Source: Tyto alba
Taxonomy: Eukaryota > Chordata > Aves > Strigiformes > Tytonidae
DNA: 64,000 bases
NCBI RefSeq assembly: GCF_018691265.1
Contig: NW_024881327.1
Span: forward strand, 21,445,936-21,509,935
Reading direction: 5' to 3'
Positions 34,785-48,263 of this stretch are shown in pieces. The translations under genes and the position numbers were made by a program. The first letter of the stretch is position 1. The number at the start of each line of letters is the position of its first letter. The notes under the pieces were generated by a model. That model saw nothing but the letters and a program-made list of their open reading frames with translations. It ran no database searches and was not told the origin of the DNA.

Positions 34785-37700
34785 CCCCCCCGTTATGCTC
34801 ACTTTTACTATAATGGGGAGAGGAGAGGAGATGGAAATAGACCTGAAATTTACAGTCTAACATTTATCTTCTAAAATGTTGGCTGAAATAAATGATAGTT
34901 AAATAATGAGTAACTAATTGAGTTTTTATTTTGTTTTGGAAGGAGTGAATGTTTGCTTTTCCTAGAACTTAAAAGAAGCAATTGCATAAATGGCATCTAT
35001 TCTTGTGTCCTCCATGACCTCTATCTGTAACGTATAAAAGCATTCTGACAGCTGAAGACATGGCATCCTTTATAAACTGAAGAGATCTCTCAAGATGTGA
35101 AATGGGATACCAACTCCTTTCCTTATTCTATAAAGTAGCAATCCCAAACAGGACTTGGTTTGTAAAGATAAGGAATGTTTATGGGCTTCTGGAAAGCACA
35201 CATTTTTATTTGTACATAGCAAGCTAATTCTGTCCATGATAGAGATATTGTGTGTTTTGTCTACTGGCCCTGCAAATGAAGGGGCTGCTTTTTTCAGGAC
35301 ATGGGCTTACTCATTTTCTCTGGCATTGTTTTATGCTCTCAGAAATGCATTAAAGTTTCAGCTTAAGCTTCTTTCTATCACCACAAAAGCTTGGGTAGCC
35401 AGATCCATCCTCTTAATCTCCTCACATTTGATATAAGAGAAGAGGAGAGATGAGAAGACAGTGTAAAGTCTTGGTCACTGATCTAGAGTTGCTCTAAGCT
35501 AGGCCAGGGGACAAAAACCAGTGATAATGACTTCAGTGATAATGATAATTACTTTTGCTCTTTCTTCTCATCTTTTCTGCCTTTCCAACCTGAGCCGAAT
35601 GTAACTGAATGTAATGTTGATAGAGTTCAATATGTTCAAATTTTCTTAAACATTTGGGTTACTGCATTTAATTCTGAATATGATTTCTGTACTTCAAATG
35701 AGTATTATTAAAAGTGCATTTCAACACTCATCCTCTGATCATTTGAGTAAGGTATGTCACTTAATGTAGTATATGAATAGTAGCAGTGACAGGAACAAAA
35801 TAAGACAAAGTGCAGAAGCTATTAGGTATTCAGACTTTGTCACTAATCTTAAAGTACTCAACATTTTTCAATGATCAAAGAAATGCACTTTATTTATAAG
35901 CAGAAATGAAAGAACCATCAATGAAGCACAAAGGCAGCTCTGGATAACTCTTTGTTATGCTATGGTAAAAAAAACCCTCGACACTCTGGGGGATTTTTAA
36001 ATTAACAGCCTGTCTGATGCTAAGTGTTCCAAGTACACCCAATTGCTGAACAGATCTGTAATAATATACCATTGATCATAACAATAGGTGGTGGCAATAT
36101 AGTAGTGCAGTAAGTGGTTAAAAAAAAGCCACCAGCTGTCAATTGCTTTATTCAAATTTTCCAGCTTTTATAATTCTGTTTGAGACTCTTAGAAACACAG
36201 TAATTAATTTGTTTTTCTTTTATTTTTTTCTCTTTTCTTCTTTGTCAAACTGTTTTCTCTCATCTCTTTCTAATTCCCAGTGCAGCTGAATTTAACATCA
36301 TTCTGCTTCTTATACATCCTCATTTGCACAGAATACTCAACAATGTTAGAAAGGCTTTTGAAAAAAAGAGAAAAAACAAAAATCTTTTAAAAATAAGTAT
36401 TAAATTCCTACACATTGTTTTCTGGGTTATTCAGAAACATTTGTTATTTATTAATTAATCTTAAATAATTCAGCAAAACCTTGAAAGTTAACAATTTACA
36501 CTGTATTGCTAAAATTGCTAAATTTCAAAGAATGCACTGTAGATTGACTTCAGTTGTAAAACATTATATTAATCTAGAGTAAAAGTAAGTTCAGGATTCT
36601 ACATTAATGACATTGTTTTTCTGAGTTGATGACCTTACCAGGATTGCAGGATTGCAATGAATATAGTTGGGGAAGCAAGTTTCTCTACTATTCCACAAAT
36701 AACAGATTTTTCACATTGAAGTTCAATAATTCTGGTTGTTGCTACTGTATGAATAATTTAGTACAGGGTAACAAAACTCTTATTGAAGCAATTTAGACTG
36801 AATGAATGACTTCACAAAAAAGGTCATATGGGTCTCATTTCTATGGAAGGAGCTCATTGCTCCTGGAAGTATCTCAACACAATTAGATTTTTCTTCCTTT
36901 AACTATTTGAAAATCCTTTTAAAAAGGTTTGACTGTATTCAGTTTTACTTAGTTTTCTTCATTCTTATGCCACTTATGATCTTAGTCTAACTAAATGTTA
37001 CTTTTTAGTTACATGGATCACCTTCTGGTAGGTGATAAGATAACTTCCCTCTTCCTGGAATACTCTTCTATCCACATTTGTGGGATGCTTCCTCATTCCT
37101 TCTGACATTCGTAATCAAAATAATGCCTGATAGATCCAGATGTGGGCCTGCTTTGAGCATCACATACTTCCCACATGAGAAAAAAAATATTCAGATTTAG
37201 TTTCCTGAATCTATTTCTAAAGACACTTTGGCTCCCGTCAGAAATTTAAGGCTTTCAGAATATGGGAGGTATTGAGCCAAAACTTCTGGTTTTACTATGT
37301 CAAATTTAACTACCCAAGAAATCGCTTGTGTTATTAATACTTGAAAAGTTTTAAGCACTCACTACACATCTGTCAAACAGATTGGAATATTTGATTTGAA
37401 GAAAACATAGCCTGGTGGATGGCGGTTTGCAGTGTAGGAACCTCAGAGTCAGGTCTCTGATCTTTCTTGTTCAAGATACTTTCTGCTTTGCACAAGAGAC
37501 TTGCATGTAGGTCTTTGTCATCTTTGATCCTGACTCCATAAAACTTTCTGTCAGGGTGCTGTGAGAATTGGCTGGCTGCTGCCAAATAACACAATTAGCA
37601 CTGAGGGAACCTCACCAGCTGGGGTGCACACCCCTGTCCCTGCGAGGAAGCGAGGCAGGCCCATGGGTGGCATCTGGGGTTGGTCAAGAGTCTCCATCAC

Positions 37701-39660
37701 CAGGCATGAATACTGAAGATTTACTAGGATCTCATTTGCCACAGAAATTGCTCCATTTAACAGCAGGTCTATTTTACCATAAGATTTGACTAAAAATATG
37801 AAAGGCTTCCTGTCTACAGGTGTGAAGTATTTCTGATTTTCTTTTCCATGTTGAGATCATGGACTCAGTGGTTTTATCTGCATGATCCCCTGCATTTATG
37901 GAACATTTGTTGGGTTTCTTGAAAACCAAGAACTTCTTTCACCATCCCCATTTTTTTCCGTCCCATATTCCAAGGAATATTTGAAACTTAGACATTAAAG
38001 TGAAAAGTAGTAAAGCAGATGAACTAAGCATTGTTTTATTATTCAAAGGGAGAAGAATTATTAGCTTTTGTACAATACAGCTGTCTCTATTAGTGGACAA
38101 AATCTCTTCAAAAAAAATTGCAGGTGGGAAACATACTTCTCTGAACACAACTATATCAGATTCATCTAATACAGCCTTGAGACTTGGCCACTGAAACACA
38201 AAGTCTAATCTCTGAAAATATTTATGTGAATAAAATTGATTAAATTACTGCTGAAATTTTCTCTCCAGTTGCACAAAAGCTTTTACTCATATATTAACAG
38301 ACATAGCAGTCATGTAGCTTACTGATAAACATGCTTGCTTCTTATCATAAGAAGTCTGTCAGGAATCACTCATTCTGTGAAATTAGTATTTGCTTCATCA
38401 AACAGAACCATAGCTCTGTATTTGTAAGCAAAGAGTGTATGATGCTATTAGGTGGCCTATATTTTAGTGGGGTGGGAATAGTGTAGATGCAGTTACCCTC
38501 TTTTCTCTGAAAAAAAAAAAAAAGGCTGAATTGATGAAGAAGCAATGGCTCACAGCTCTAAAGTGTAATGGGAGAAACTTCTACACCTATTTTCTGAAGC
38601 TTCTCTGAATCTGTAGGTGTCTGACTTCATTGGAAGTGCAAAGTTGCTAGTATTTATGCTCAGGTCCAACAGTCCTGAGAAAAAGGCAGTGAGTTGCTAC
38701 TGGTCTCAGAAAGAAGTGGAAAATAACATGAACCAGGGACTTCAAAGATGGTGTAGGGTTCTAGGATGGCAGCAAAATGTTGATCTCCAGGCCATCAGTC
38801 TTAATCACTTTCTTAGTGTCACAGGTACAAGCGAATGCTTACCAGTATCTTCCAAACCTTTCAGAATACTTCATTAGTTTGGTCTAATTCCAAAAGATAG
38901 CAAACAGTATTTTCATATGCACTGAGATTAGTTTTCGTAGGTACCTATAATGATAGGCTTTTGATTTGTATCAAATAATATACCTTTAATTATTTTGTGT
39001 TTCTTTTCTTATTCTCAGTATCCTGTGTTCTGAGAGCAAGTTCTAGCAGTAAGTCTGTCAAAAATTATCAATATGTCTGAAAAACTGTGTAGATTTATTT
39101 GGATGAAAATTTCCAGTCAATAGGTTTTCTTTTTGGAGATGATTTAAATGTTTTTCTAATTCCTTTTTAATTTTCTCAAAATCTTCAAAATTTTTGTTAT
39201 TTTCTTTTGCATTTCAGCACAATGTTTTCTTCAATAATTTTTTGTATAGCTTGAACATTTTTTTCTAGAAACTCATTTAAGTTTGAGAGTCAAAGTTAAA
39301 TGAAATGCTTTGAAATCATGGAAGCAGTGTTACATTTGCATAGACTTACGGTCCAATATAATGAGATTTCAATTCACTATCCTATTCAGGACGGACAGTA
39401 TTTGAAAAATGAGCTTTCCTGGCATGTGAATCCTATTTCTCATTGAATAGTAGTTATGAGATCAGAGATCATTTACTGTTCTCTTTGTTTATAGTGCAAT
39501 TTAATAAAATACCCTCAACTGGGATTTTCTTAATACCAGGTGGTTTCATTTGGTCCTGAAGGTTAGAGTTAGGGTACTTCCAATCACTAGTTAGACTAAG
39601 GAAAAAAGAATGTTCGGTGGAAATTACTCTTTATTTTCACTGTGATGTCAAATTATCTAT

Positions 39661-39729
39661 ACATATACATACACATATGTATATATACCTGTGCATATAT
39701 TTGCAGACACACACACACACACACACACA
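39661..39729. repeat. AC microsatellite with degenerate TA/CA lead-in
   Basis: About 11 AC units (39707-39729), preceded by alternating purine-pyrimidine sequence rich in ATAC/ATGT from 39661. A typical polymorphic vertebrate dinucleotide repeat. Confidence 0.9.
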
Positions 39730-40197
39730 AAACTACTTACAAATTTATATGTATAAAATATTTATATGGCATGACTGACAAATAGTTTGCAGTTTGTTTA
39801 CTGCTAAATGGACCCATGATATCTATCCTTGAATAATTCTGTTGAGGCTATGATCAATATGAGAATTGCCAGCAATTAAATTTACATAGCAAAACATTGG
39901 AAAAACACACATATAGAATAAATTCATATATGGCTGTTTCCTTAACCATTATTGATCAGGGTGGGAAAAAAACTGATATGAAATAAAACATTCCATTATA
40001 TCCATTTCATACTTTTTGCCTTTGCACTTTGTACCTCTTAAATGTGAAAATGCAGAACAGATGTCTCATGAATTTTGTATATTTCGTAACAGAAGCCAAT
40101 TGTTACGTGTGTTTTGAAACTGAATAATTCATGGATAATCTGCTACATCTGCAGAGGGACTGATCCACTTCTTATTGTAAGAGACACTTAGATAATG

Positions 40198-40837
40198 ACA
40201 TGGCCCAGCAATGTGTGCTTGCAACCCATAAAAAGCCAACCATGTCCTGGGCTATATCAAAAAACAGGTGACCAACAGATCGAGGGAGGTGATTCTCCCC
40301 CTCAGCTCTGATGAGACCCCATCTGGAGTCCTGTGTCCAGCTCTGGGGCCCTCAACATAAGAAGGACATGGACCTGCTTGAGCAGGTCCAGAGGAGGCCA
40401 TGAAGGTTATCAGGGGGCTGGAGCACCTCCCTTAATGAGGACAGGGTGAGACAGTTGGAGTTGTTCATCCTGGAGAAGGCTCTGGGGGGACCTTGTAGCC
40501 GCCTTCCAGTACTTAAAGGGCACCTACAGGAAAGCTGGAGAGGAACTTTTTGCAATGTTGTGTAATGTTAGGACATGGGGTAATGGCTTTAAATTGAAAG
40601 ATGGTAGATTTAGATTAGATATAAGGAAGAAATTCTTTACTATGAGGGTGGTGAGGTGCTGGAACAGGCTACCCAGAGAAGTTGTGGGTGTCCCATAGCT
40701 GAAAGTGTTAAAGGCCGGGTCGGACAGGGCTTTGAGCAACCTGACCTAGTGGAAGGTGTCCAACCTTCCCTAGCAGGGAGGTTGGAACTAGATGATCTTT
40801 AAGGTCTCTTCCAACCCAAATCATTATATGATTTTAT
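40198..40837 (+). mobile_element. CR1 LINE, 5'-truncated, sense, young avian type
   Basis: About 640 bases closely follow the 3' end of avian CR1: CATGGCCCAGCAATGTGTGC at the start, GATCGAGGGAGGTGATTCT, the 'aggacatggacctgcttgagcaggtccagaggag' segment, GGCTGGAGCACCTCCC, 'gatttagattagatataaggaagaaattctttac', and the closing GGAACTAGATGATCTTTAAG. It ends in TCATTATATGATTTTAT, a decayed form of the family's ATTCTATG terminal repeat. One frame near 40605-40680 still reads [19 protein letters not shown], matching the C-terminal end of CR1 ORF2, but stops lie on both sides. Five-prime truncation is normal for CR1. It is the best-preserved CR1 in the window, hence probably the youngest. Confidence 0.95.
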
Positions 40838-43541
40838 ACTCAAAATTGAGTTAATTTTGATTTTCCCCTGAGATATTTTAGGCTTGAAGCATACTAAGGA
40901 TTCTGCCATTAGAAGTTTCCTGGGACCAGTACGTCTCTAACAAAAACTGCAAGGATTTCTTATGCTAACCCCTAGCATAAGGAATTTTCATGGGCTTTTT
41001 TTCAAACCAATATGTTTTGGGGAAATATCATGTGGGGAAACTTATGTCAAACTCTTGAGTTTAAAGAATAACACTATATACCTACCTTCCTGAGTGTCAT
41101 ATGCTTAACAGATATCAAAACAAGTTTAAAACAAATCCACACAACGAATGTCAAGAGGCCATTTCTGTCATTAACTTAGAAGAAAGCTAAGGTGAAAAGT
41201 GGGAAGAGTGCTTGCAATTATATTTTTCAAGTATAGGATAATTTGAAATTGTCAATACATTCCCTTGTGAATGAGGGGGAAAACTTCCAATGTAATAGAA
41301 AAAATATTGTAAAGAAAACACAACCTTCAGAAGTACTCATCTTTTAGAAATTAATGTTACTAAATTGATAACTATTTTATATAATATTTCATGTGTGTCT
41401 GAAAAATTATAAGGTGGAATATTATAAACTAAGGGCATCTTCAGATGATCAAAAATTATTGTAAGTTGAAATAAAGAAATCACTTAAATGATTTTGGTGT
41501 GCATTTAATTTATCATGTTGGCAATCTTAACTGCTTTTGTAAGTAAAATGGAACAGTTGAATTCACTGGGACATTAGACACATTTAAATTACTCTTTTAT
41601 ACTTAGGAGTGAAGACAGTTGATGTTGATCTCAGGCATGCAGTGACTCCATTATAAGGTATGGAATTAAAAAAAAAAAACAAATGACAGACAGACGAGAC
41701 TTGTTTTAGTCCATATTTGTCTCTATACTGTAAAGAAACAGATCCACAAATGAGCTGAATACCAGCAGTAAAATAAAAAAAAAGATTAATTTAACCACAA
41801 AATGTAACTTGCAATGTAAATTGTACAGCAATACAAGATCAAATGAATTAATTAATTTGCAGTGTGTATTTAATCAAATAGTTCTATTTTGTAATATAAA
41901 AACTAGCATAGAAAAGATAATAAGACAAGGACTGACATGAATATTAGCTTTCCGGGCAGTGACCAGCATCTATAGTAATAAAAATTTCTTTTCACTGTGT
42001 AGAGCATTCCATAAGATCTAATTCTGAAATGAGACAAAGAATTTTCTTACAGATTTTAAAATCAAACCATTCAGTTGCCAGCACTTTTGTAAAATTGAAA
42101 TATTTCATTAAAATTTTGACATATAATAAAAATAAAACAAAGTTTTGAAAGAAAAATTAGTTTTATTCTGAAAAGGGTGACTACAGTAGTTTTTCATAGT
42201 TTAAAATGTCTTTCTATTTTTTTTTCTTTCAAACCAATCTTTAACTTCTATCTGATTTTCCATACCAACCATTCAATGCTTTCTAATAGTAACTCTAAAA
42301 GTCTTTTTAGATTGAAAAATAAAATATTTTGAATTTTACCAGCTATTTGCCAAGGTAGAATCAATGTTAAATAAAGGCACTGTTTCATTACAGGTTTTAA
42401 GACCTAATTGCAAATAACAGAGAAAACATCTACATGAAACAATTTAGTGTTGTTCACAGTCTTCTTTTAGTGAGAAAGACTTGAACCAGGTGGCAGATAC
42501 TCTTTAACAGTCAGACAAGCTAGTATAAAATAAACTGGTGAAAACCTGCTAGGAAAATGGGATTGTTGAAATTCAGGGACAATAGCTACTCATATATATC
42601 CAATATACTTTTCTCCATTCTCCAAATCTGATCCAAAGCTGAGAAAGGAGAGGATGTAGAGAGGATAAATGAAACAAATCCACTTAAGACTATAGAATAT
42701 TTGTGGGACAATCTTAAATCCTGTAGCATTACTGTGGTAGGATTTATATTATCCATGACAACTGTAGCTAGATGCATGCCAAATCAAACTAAAATTAAGA
42801 TGAATGAATCAAAGATAAAAACATCTGTTACATAGTTGAAAGTAGTTACCAAAACAATAAATACAGTCACAGAACAGATATGAAGTCTGACAAATCAAAC
42901 AGCAAGATGGCATAAAGTAGTTGGGATGTATATTAAAGACTATAGTTTTAAAACTGAAAAAAAAAAATTCTTAAAGATAAAAAGTTCTTCAGGAATAAAG
43001 ACAAAGCAAAATGAAAATTGTTAGACCAAGTAGTTATTGCACTGAGCCCAAGCCAAAAGTCTCTCAAATGGTGACTCAGTGTTCAAGTATTCACTATTCT
43101 GTACAAGGATCCAGAAAAAAAATCCATAAATTTTTGTGCCTGAAAAATTGTAAGCATTTTATTTTACTGGTAAAAAATATTTATGATCCAAAACAACTGC
43201 TGCTAATGACTTCATTATGGCTACACTGAAAAATTTTCTGTCACACTGAAGGCCGTCTTTACTTTTTGTCAAGTTTCTATACCCAATTCTCCATCTTTTT
43301 ATTAGTCTGATGGTTAGAAAACTATCTTTAGAAGTGAAAAATTGTATGTCTTCTACAGCTTTAAAGGGTTTTAAATCCTGCTCTGAGCTTCCTAAACAAT
43401 GAGCTGTTGGTAAGACAGAAGAGGGGAAAATAACCCATCTCTCCTGTTAGACATATGCTACTGTGGAACTAAGAATCCAAAATTCATAAAGAAAAAGATT
43501 TTCTTAATGTATAAATGGACTTTGCTTTATTCTAATTTTAG
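40838..43541. other. AT-rich non-coding DNA between CR1 copies
   Basis: No gene, RNA or further transposon recognised. Contains short A-runs and ordinary AT-rich sequence. Confidence 0.6.
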
Positions 43542-44070
43542 CTATTGTTTCTTGTCCTTTCGCTGGGTACCACTGAGAAGGGACCGACTCTTGTCTTCTT
43601 TACTGCCACCCATCAGATAATTATACACACATTTAAGATCCCCTCCTTGAGCCTTCTCTTTTCCAGGCTGAACAGCCCTAGCTCCCTCATCCTCCCCTCA
43701 TATGACAGATGGTCCTATCACCTAACCATTTTCATGGCCCTTCACTGGACTTGTTCCAGAAAGTCCATGTCCTTCTTTTGCTGGGGAGCCCAGAATGGGA
43801 CTTAGCACTCCAGATGTGTCTCACCAGTGTTGAGTAGAGGGGTAGAATCACCTTCCTTGACCTGCTGCTGATGGTCTTCCTAATGCAGCCCAGGATGATT
43901 TAGGCTGCCTTTGCCACAAGAACACATTGCTGGCTCATGTTTAACTTGTCTATTGGGACTTCCAAGGCCTTTTTTGCTACATGGAATTTCCCCCTGAATA
44001 GGAGATTCAAGTCCTTTAGTATTTCTAAATTTGTCACTCCCACTAGTTTTATACGCTTGTCTGCACATTA
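43542..44070 (-). mobile_element. CR1 LINE fragment, antisense
   Basis: On the plus strand this reads as reverse-complement CR1: TTGTCCTTTCGCTGGGTACC, 'gatcccctccttgagccttctcttttccaggctgaacagc', GGAGCCCAGAATGGGACTTA, CTCCAGATGTGTCTCACCAG, and CACATTGCTGGCTCATG. The extreme 3' tail is missing at the left. Similarity fades after about 44000. A minus-strand frame across it has no intact domain. Confidence 0.9.
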
Positions 44071-47000
44071 CTGATACCCTTTCCTCTTTGTTTCCACATA
44101 GTTTATTAAACCAATACTTATTTTAATTAAGAATGTCTCTATTGAGTTATAAAAGTAAATTGCTTCTTCAAGACTTTTAGGAAATGGACCATTTTCCTGA
44201 AAAATAATGTCCTCTGGATTAATTTGAACTCTTAATGAATGAATGGGTTAAAATATTATTCTCTCTTCCAAAGTAAGCCCATTCCAGCTTTTCCTTTCTT
44301 TCAGAAATAAAGGTCAAATGATACCAAAACAGGACAGCACTTCAATCCTTATGAGAAATGATGCCTGGAGTTATAGACGAGCATTTTTTACAGTACTATT
44401 AGTATAATAAATTAATAGCATACAGTAAAATATAATAACTTCCAGAACATGAAAATTTTGCACAGTCTCCAAAAGAAATGTATTTTAATCTTTTAATTTA
44501 TAATAACTGGTTAGTACTACTAATCCAGATTTAATTCTGAAGAATTTATAAGGAACGCGAATTATAATTATATTTCCAGCTGGGGAAATAACACCACATT
44601 ATTTTGCTGTTTTGTTGGCAATAATTAACTGCTCTAAACAGGTATTAAATGAGCGATTCAGACATGCTGAGGCTATAGCTTAATTCAAGCTATCTATAAA
44701 TAATTTTTGTTGAAATTATTTCCAGCTATGATTTAATATATATTTATTTCCAAAGATGACAAAATCCAGAGATATTCTGATATTTGTATTCAAAAATATA
44801 AAATTAGAATGACATTGTTTCTGCTTAGTGCAGATGTTCTCCCTCTGCAGTACCTGTAACACAGTGTCTGGCAATTCTGCTAGTCTGGACTGAAAGGTAA
44901 ATGCTGCATTTGTAGCAACTGTAATGCAGAAAAGGAAGTAATATGGAACATTGACTAGAAAGAGAAAGGCTTTGTTTGCTCTGTATTTATTCCAAATAAA
45001 GGGAAGGATTGATAGACTGTGACAGGTTTTCCTGCTATTTTTTGCAGCTTTCCGGAAAGAATCCTCACATTTTTGTTCGGTATGTATCACATACAGAGTT
45101 CTCACCCTGATCCAGTCCAGCCTACTCTTGCTAACAGATTTCCTTAAAAGGATCAGAAACAGAACTTAATGATGAGATAGGAGCACTGGCTCCCAGCCGT
45201 AGAGTCCTAAGGAGTAGTCCTGGTTAATGCTAGAAGAAGAATGCTATCACAGGAAGCATAAAGAGAGATATCTGAATTTCCTAACTCCAGTTCCAGGCAT
45301 GTCAAGGGAGAGGGGAAAAGAAAAGGAAAAAATGTAATGCAGTGTTTTGGACAGGTGGAAAAAAGAAACAATATTATGTATTTTATTTTAAAGTTAGGGT
45401 TGTTTTTTTGTTGTTGCTGTTGTTTGTTTGTTTTTTATTTTAAAACAAATTTAACCCAGGATTTAGCTTATATGAAATTTCTATATCAAATTTGTACACG
45501 TTATTCACATAGAATATGCATAGAAATCACAAGCTGTGATTTGAATACAAATATATTTGAGGAACTCATGAAGTATTTTCAGGCAAACAGATCAGCCATT
45601 ATAGTGAAAAAGAATGAACATTTTTTCTTAAACAGACAGGATTGTTGTTTACTATTAGAGTATACACCATAATGTGCTTATTTCTTGAGGAGATAGCTTT
45701 TACCTCAGAATGAATATGACCATTTATTAACTTGTGTATCAACAGGATAGATAATAGAACAGTTTTTCATTATTATATAGAATAGAGATACTAGTTGAAC
45801 TTACAAAGTTACTTCTCATGCAGATTCCATAACAACATTGTGAATATTTGGAACAACAGGTTTCAAATATATTATAGATTAAATAATTAATCTATTTTTT
45901 GCCACTTATTTTATTCCTGTTGTTTCTGTGTGGGTTTCTGACATTCAGAACAGAAAGTTATACTTTTATTTAATGATAGATGAAATAAATAAGAAGTGTG
46001 TGAAATCTAGCAAGAAGCTGCATACTCTTAGTATAGTGTAAAGTGTCAAAGTTATCACCATTAACTTGTCACTTTGAGAAAAGAATTTCCTTCACAACTA
46101 GAAAAGGAAAAAGATCAGAGGAAAGAATAGTGTGAACAGCTCTTACAGAACTATCTGATTATTTTTTTTCAAAGTATATCATACTAACGATGCTACTTAC
46201 TCAGATGATACCTTTAAAATGGAAACTAATTGCTTTTTTCAAAAGTGCTTTCTAAACTTCAAAAGAAACAACACTGTCACTTTGCATGTTTCTAAACAGC
46301 TGAAATGCAAATATCTCATAATTTCCTTTCCTCAGTTTTTAGATTACCGTTTCTAGGTATTTGGCAATTTACCATAGTAATGAAAATGCTGGATCTTGGC
46401 AATGTGCCATGACATTGCAATAGAATGTATTATAATTGCTTTTAATGGGAATAATAGTGATCAAGAACAAAAAATATACTTTGAATCTACTAGAAGTTGA
46501 GTCAACATTAATTTCTTTCTCTCTCTTTTCTGCCTGTTTTTCCTTCCAGCTCATTTTTGGGATAGGAAACTAATTTGTCTTCTAGACAGAACTGATTTAC
46601 TAGGAACATGCTTCATGCAATGAGGTGAGGCATTATAATGCCAAAACCAGACTTCAGTTATATCCTTGTGATACTATTAATTTTATTATTCTTTCTTCCA
46701 ACACCTTTACTTAGATAATTCCCTCTTTAACCTTCAGTGCACCATGCAGAATTTTGCCCATATGCTATAGCATAGGTAAACCAGACATAGATACATTAAT
46801 TTAAAGATTTTCATTTTCTGTGGCATTTAAAGAGTTTTAAGGACAGTGAAACTGTTAGGAGTTCCTATCCTACATTAGTATATATTGTAGCAGTCCATAG
46901 AACTATTGTCTCTGGAACAGCACTTAGACCAAGGGAGCCAGAAACAAGTAGACACAAGATTAGATAAATATGAAGCTTAAGTAAAAACAGGTCATTTTGT

Positions 47001-47149
47001 CAATTGGTATACCAAAGAATGATTATGATACAACTTATTTATTTGTTTTGCATAAATTTTAGACAGTCTTTGACATCTTGTCCCACACTCTGACTACAGT
47101 GTTTTAAATGACAGCATGTGAGAGCAAATAAACTATTTTCCAGGGAAAA
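44071..47149. other. AT-rich non-coding DNA, no gene seen
   Basis: A 129-codon minus-strand frame (44716-45105) has no recognisable domain, and I do not call it. Nothing else is supported. Confidence 0.6.
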
Positions 47150-47596
47150 TCATGGCACAGTGATATCATTATTCATAAAAGTCTGAGGCAAAATTCCCAT
47201 TGGTTTCAAGGCTTGTCCAGCCCAGAGAAGATAAGATCTCAGAGGGGAACCCAACAGCAGCCTGCCCATGCCTATTGGAGAGGTTATTGAGAAGATGGAG
47301 TCAGGGTCTTCACAATGTTGTATGGTGGGAGGATGAGAGACAATGAACACTGAAATGAGAGTCACATTGAATATAAGCAACACCTTCTCTGTTATGAGAT
47401 AGTCAGACAGCTGAAGAAGTTGCCCAGAGTGGTTATGTAATTTCCATCTTTGGAGGTTTTCAAGACCTGGCAGGATAAAGCACTGAGTAACCCATTCTGA
47501 TCTCAAAGCTGACCCCATTTGAAGTAGGAGGCTGGATTAAAGACCTTCTGAGGTTGCTTTTGAAGTGGCTTATCCTGTGATCTTAAGATCCTATAA
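47150..47596 (+). mobile_element. CR1 LINE fragment, sense, diverged
   Basis: From about 47210 the sequence follows CR1 3' sequence in sense orientation: 'cagcccagagaagataagatctcagaggggaa' and GAATATAAGCAACACCTT. These are followed by 'gaagttgcccagagtggttatg', CATCTTTGGAGGTTTTCAAG and a GGAGGCTGGATTAAAGACCT close, ending with TGTGATCTTAAGATCCTATA. More diverged than the copy at 40198. The 5' boundary (47150-47210) is vague. Confidence 0.85.
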
Positions 47597-48229
47597 TAAG
47601 TAGTTCCTAAAGCAGGGAATTGTTCACAGAAGGTATCTTCTATTGTAAAAAAATAAATCAGAAATAAAATTAAATTATTCTTAAATTTTATAAGTTCTGG
47701 AATTTTTTACCAAGATTACACTACACTAACATATATTTTAATTTTATGATAGACTATAATTTTACTGCACGTAGACATTTTCAACCTTCTCTCAACAGGA
47801 AGTCTCATAATAGAGCAGCTAATTTAGAAATGCTGAAATTCCCAAAATCCTGTCTTTCCATGCCAATTTAACTTTCAGTAATATATTCTAAATAACGACT
47901 AATGGAATTTTTGTGGGAAAGAAAGGTTGTTTTATTTTTCTCCAACTATAATAGTTCATATTTTCAAAGATTACCTTTCCCTCCAAACCTTGCCTTGCTT
48001 ATATTCACAGACCATCATGGGTACGGATACACCACCACTAGCATTATTTGTTTCTCCTGAGTTCAAAGACTGTTTGTTATGATCTTTTGAAACACAATGA
48101 TTCAGATTCAGGGTTTCTGTGTGATTACTTTAATAAAATATAAGGACATATTTCATTAATCAGTCACATACTAGACAAAATGCATAGATTTACATCTAGT
48201 ATTTGCTATTGCACACCTCAAAAGCAAGT

Positions 48230-48263
<34 letters not shown>

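Larger units (their letters stand above)
24761..40197. other. AT-rich non-coding DNA, no gene seen
   Basis: Fifteen kilobases without a recognisable gene or a confident transposon. Two short, less AT-rich patches (25950-26100 and 37420-37780) stand out in composition but could not be identified. Homopolymers, one AC microsatellite and ordinary AT-rich sequence make up the rest. Old, unalignable repeats are likely present but invisible to me. Confidence 0.6.

Noticed and set aside
44716..45105. 129-codon minus-strand frame
   Set aside because: Its translation has no recognisable domain or consistent codon bias, and no splice or promoter context supports it.
47150..47518. 122-codon minus-strand frame
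   Set aside because: It is the antisense of a CR1 fragment, not a gene.
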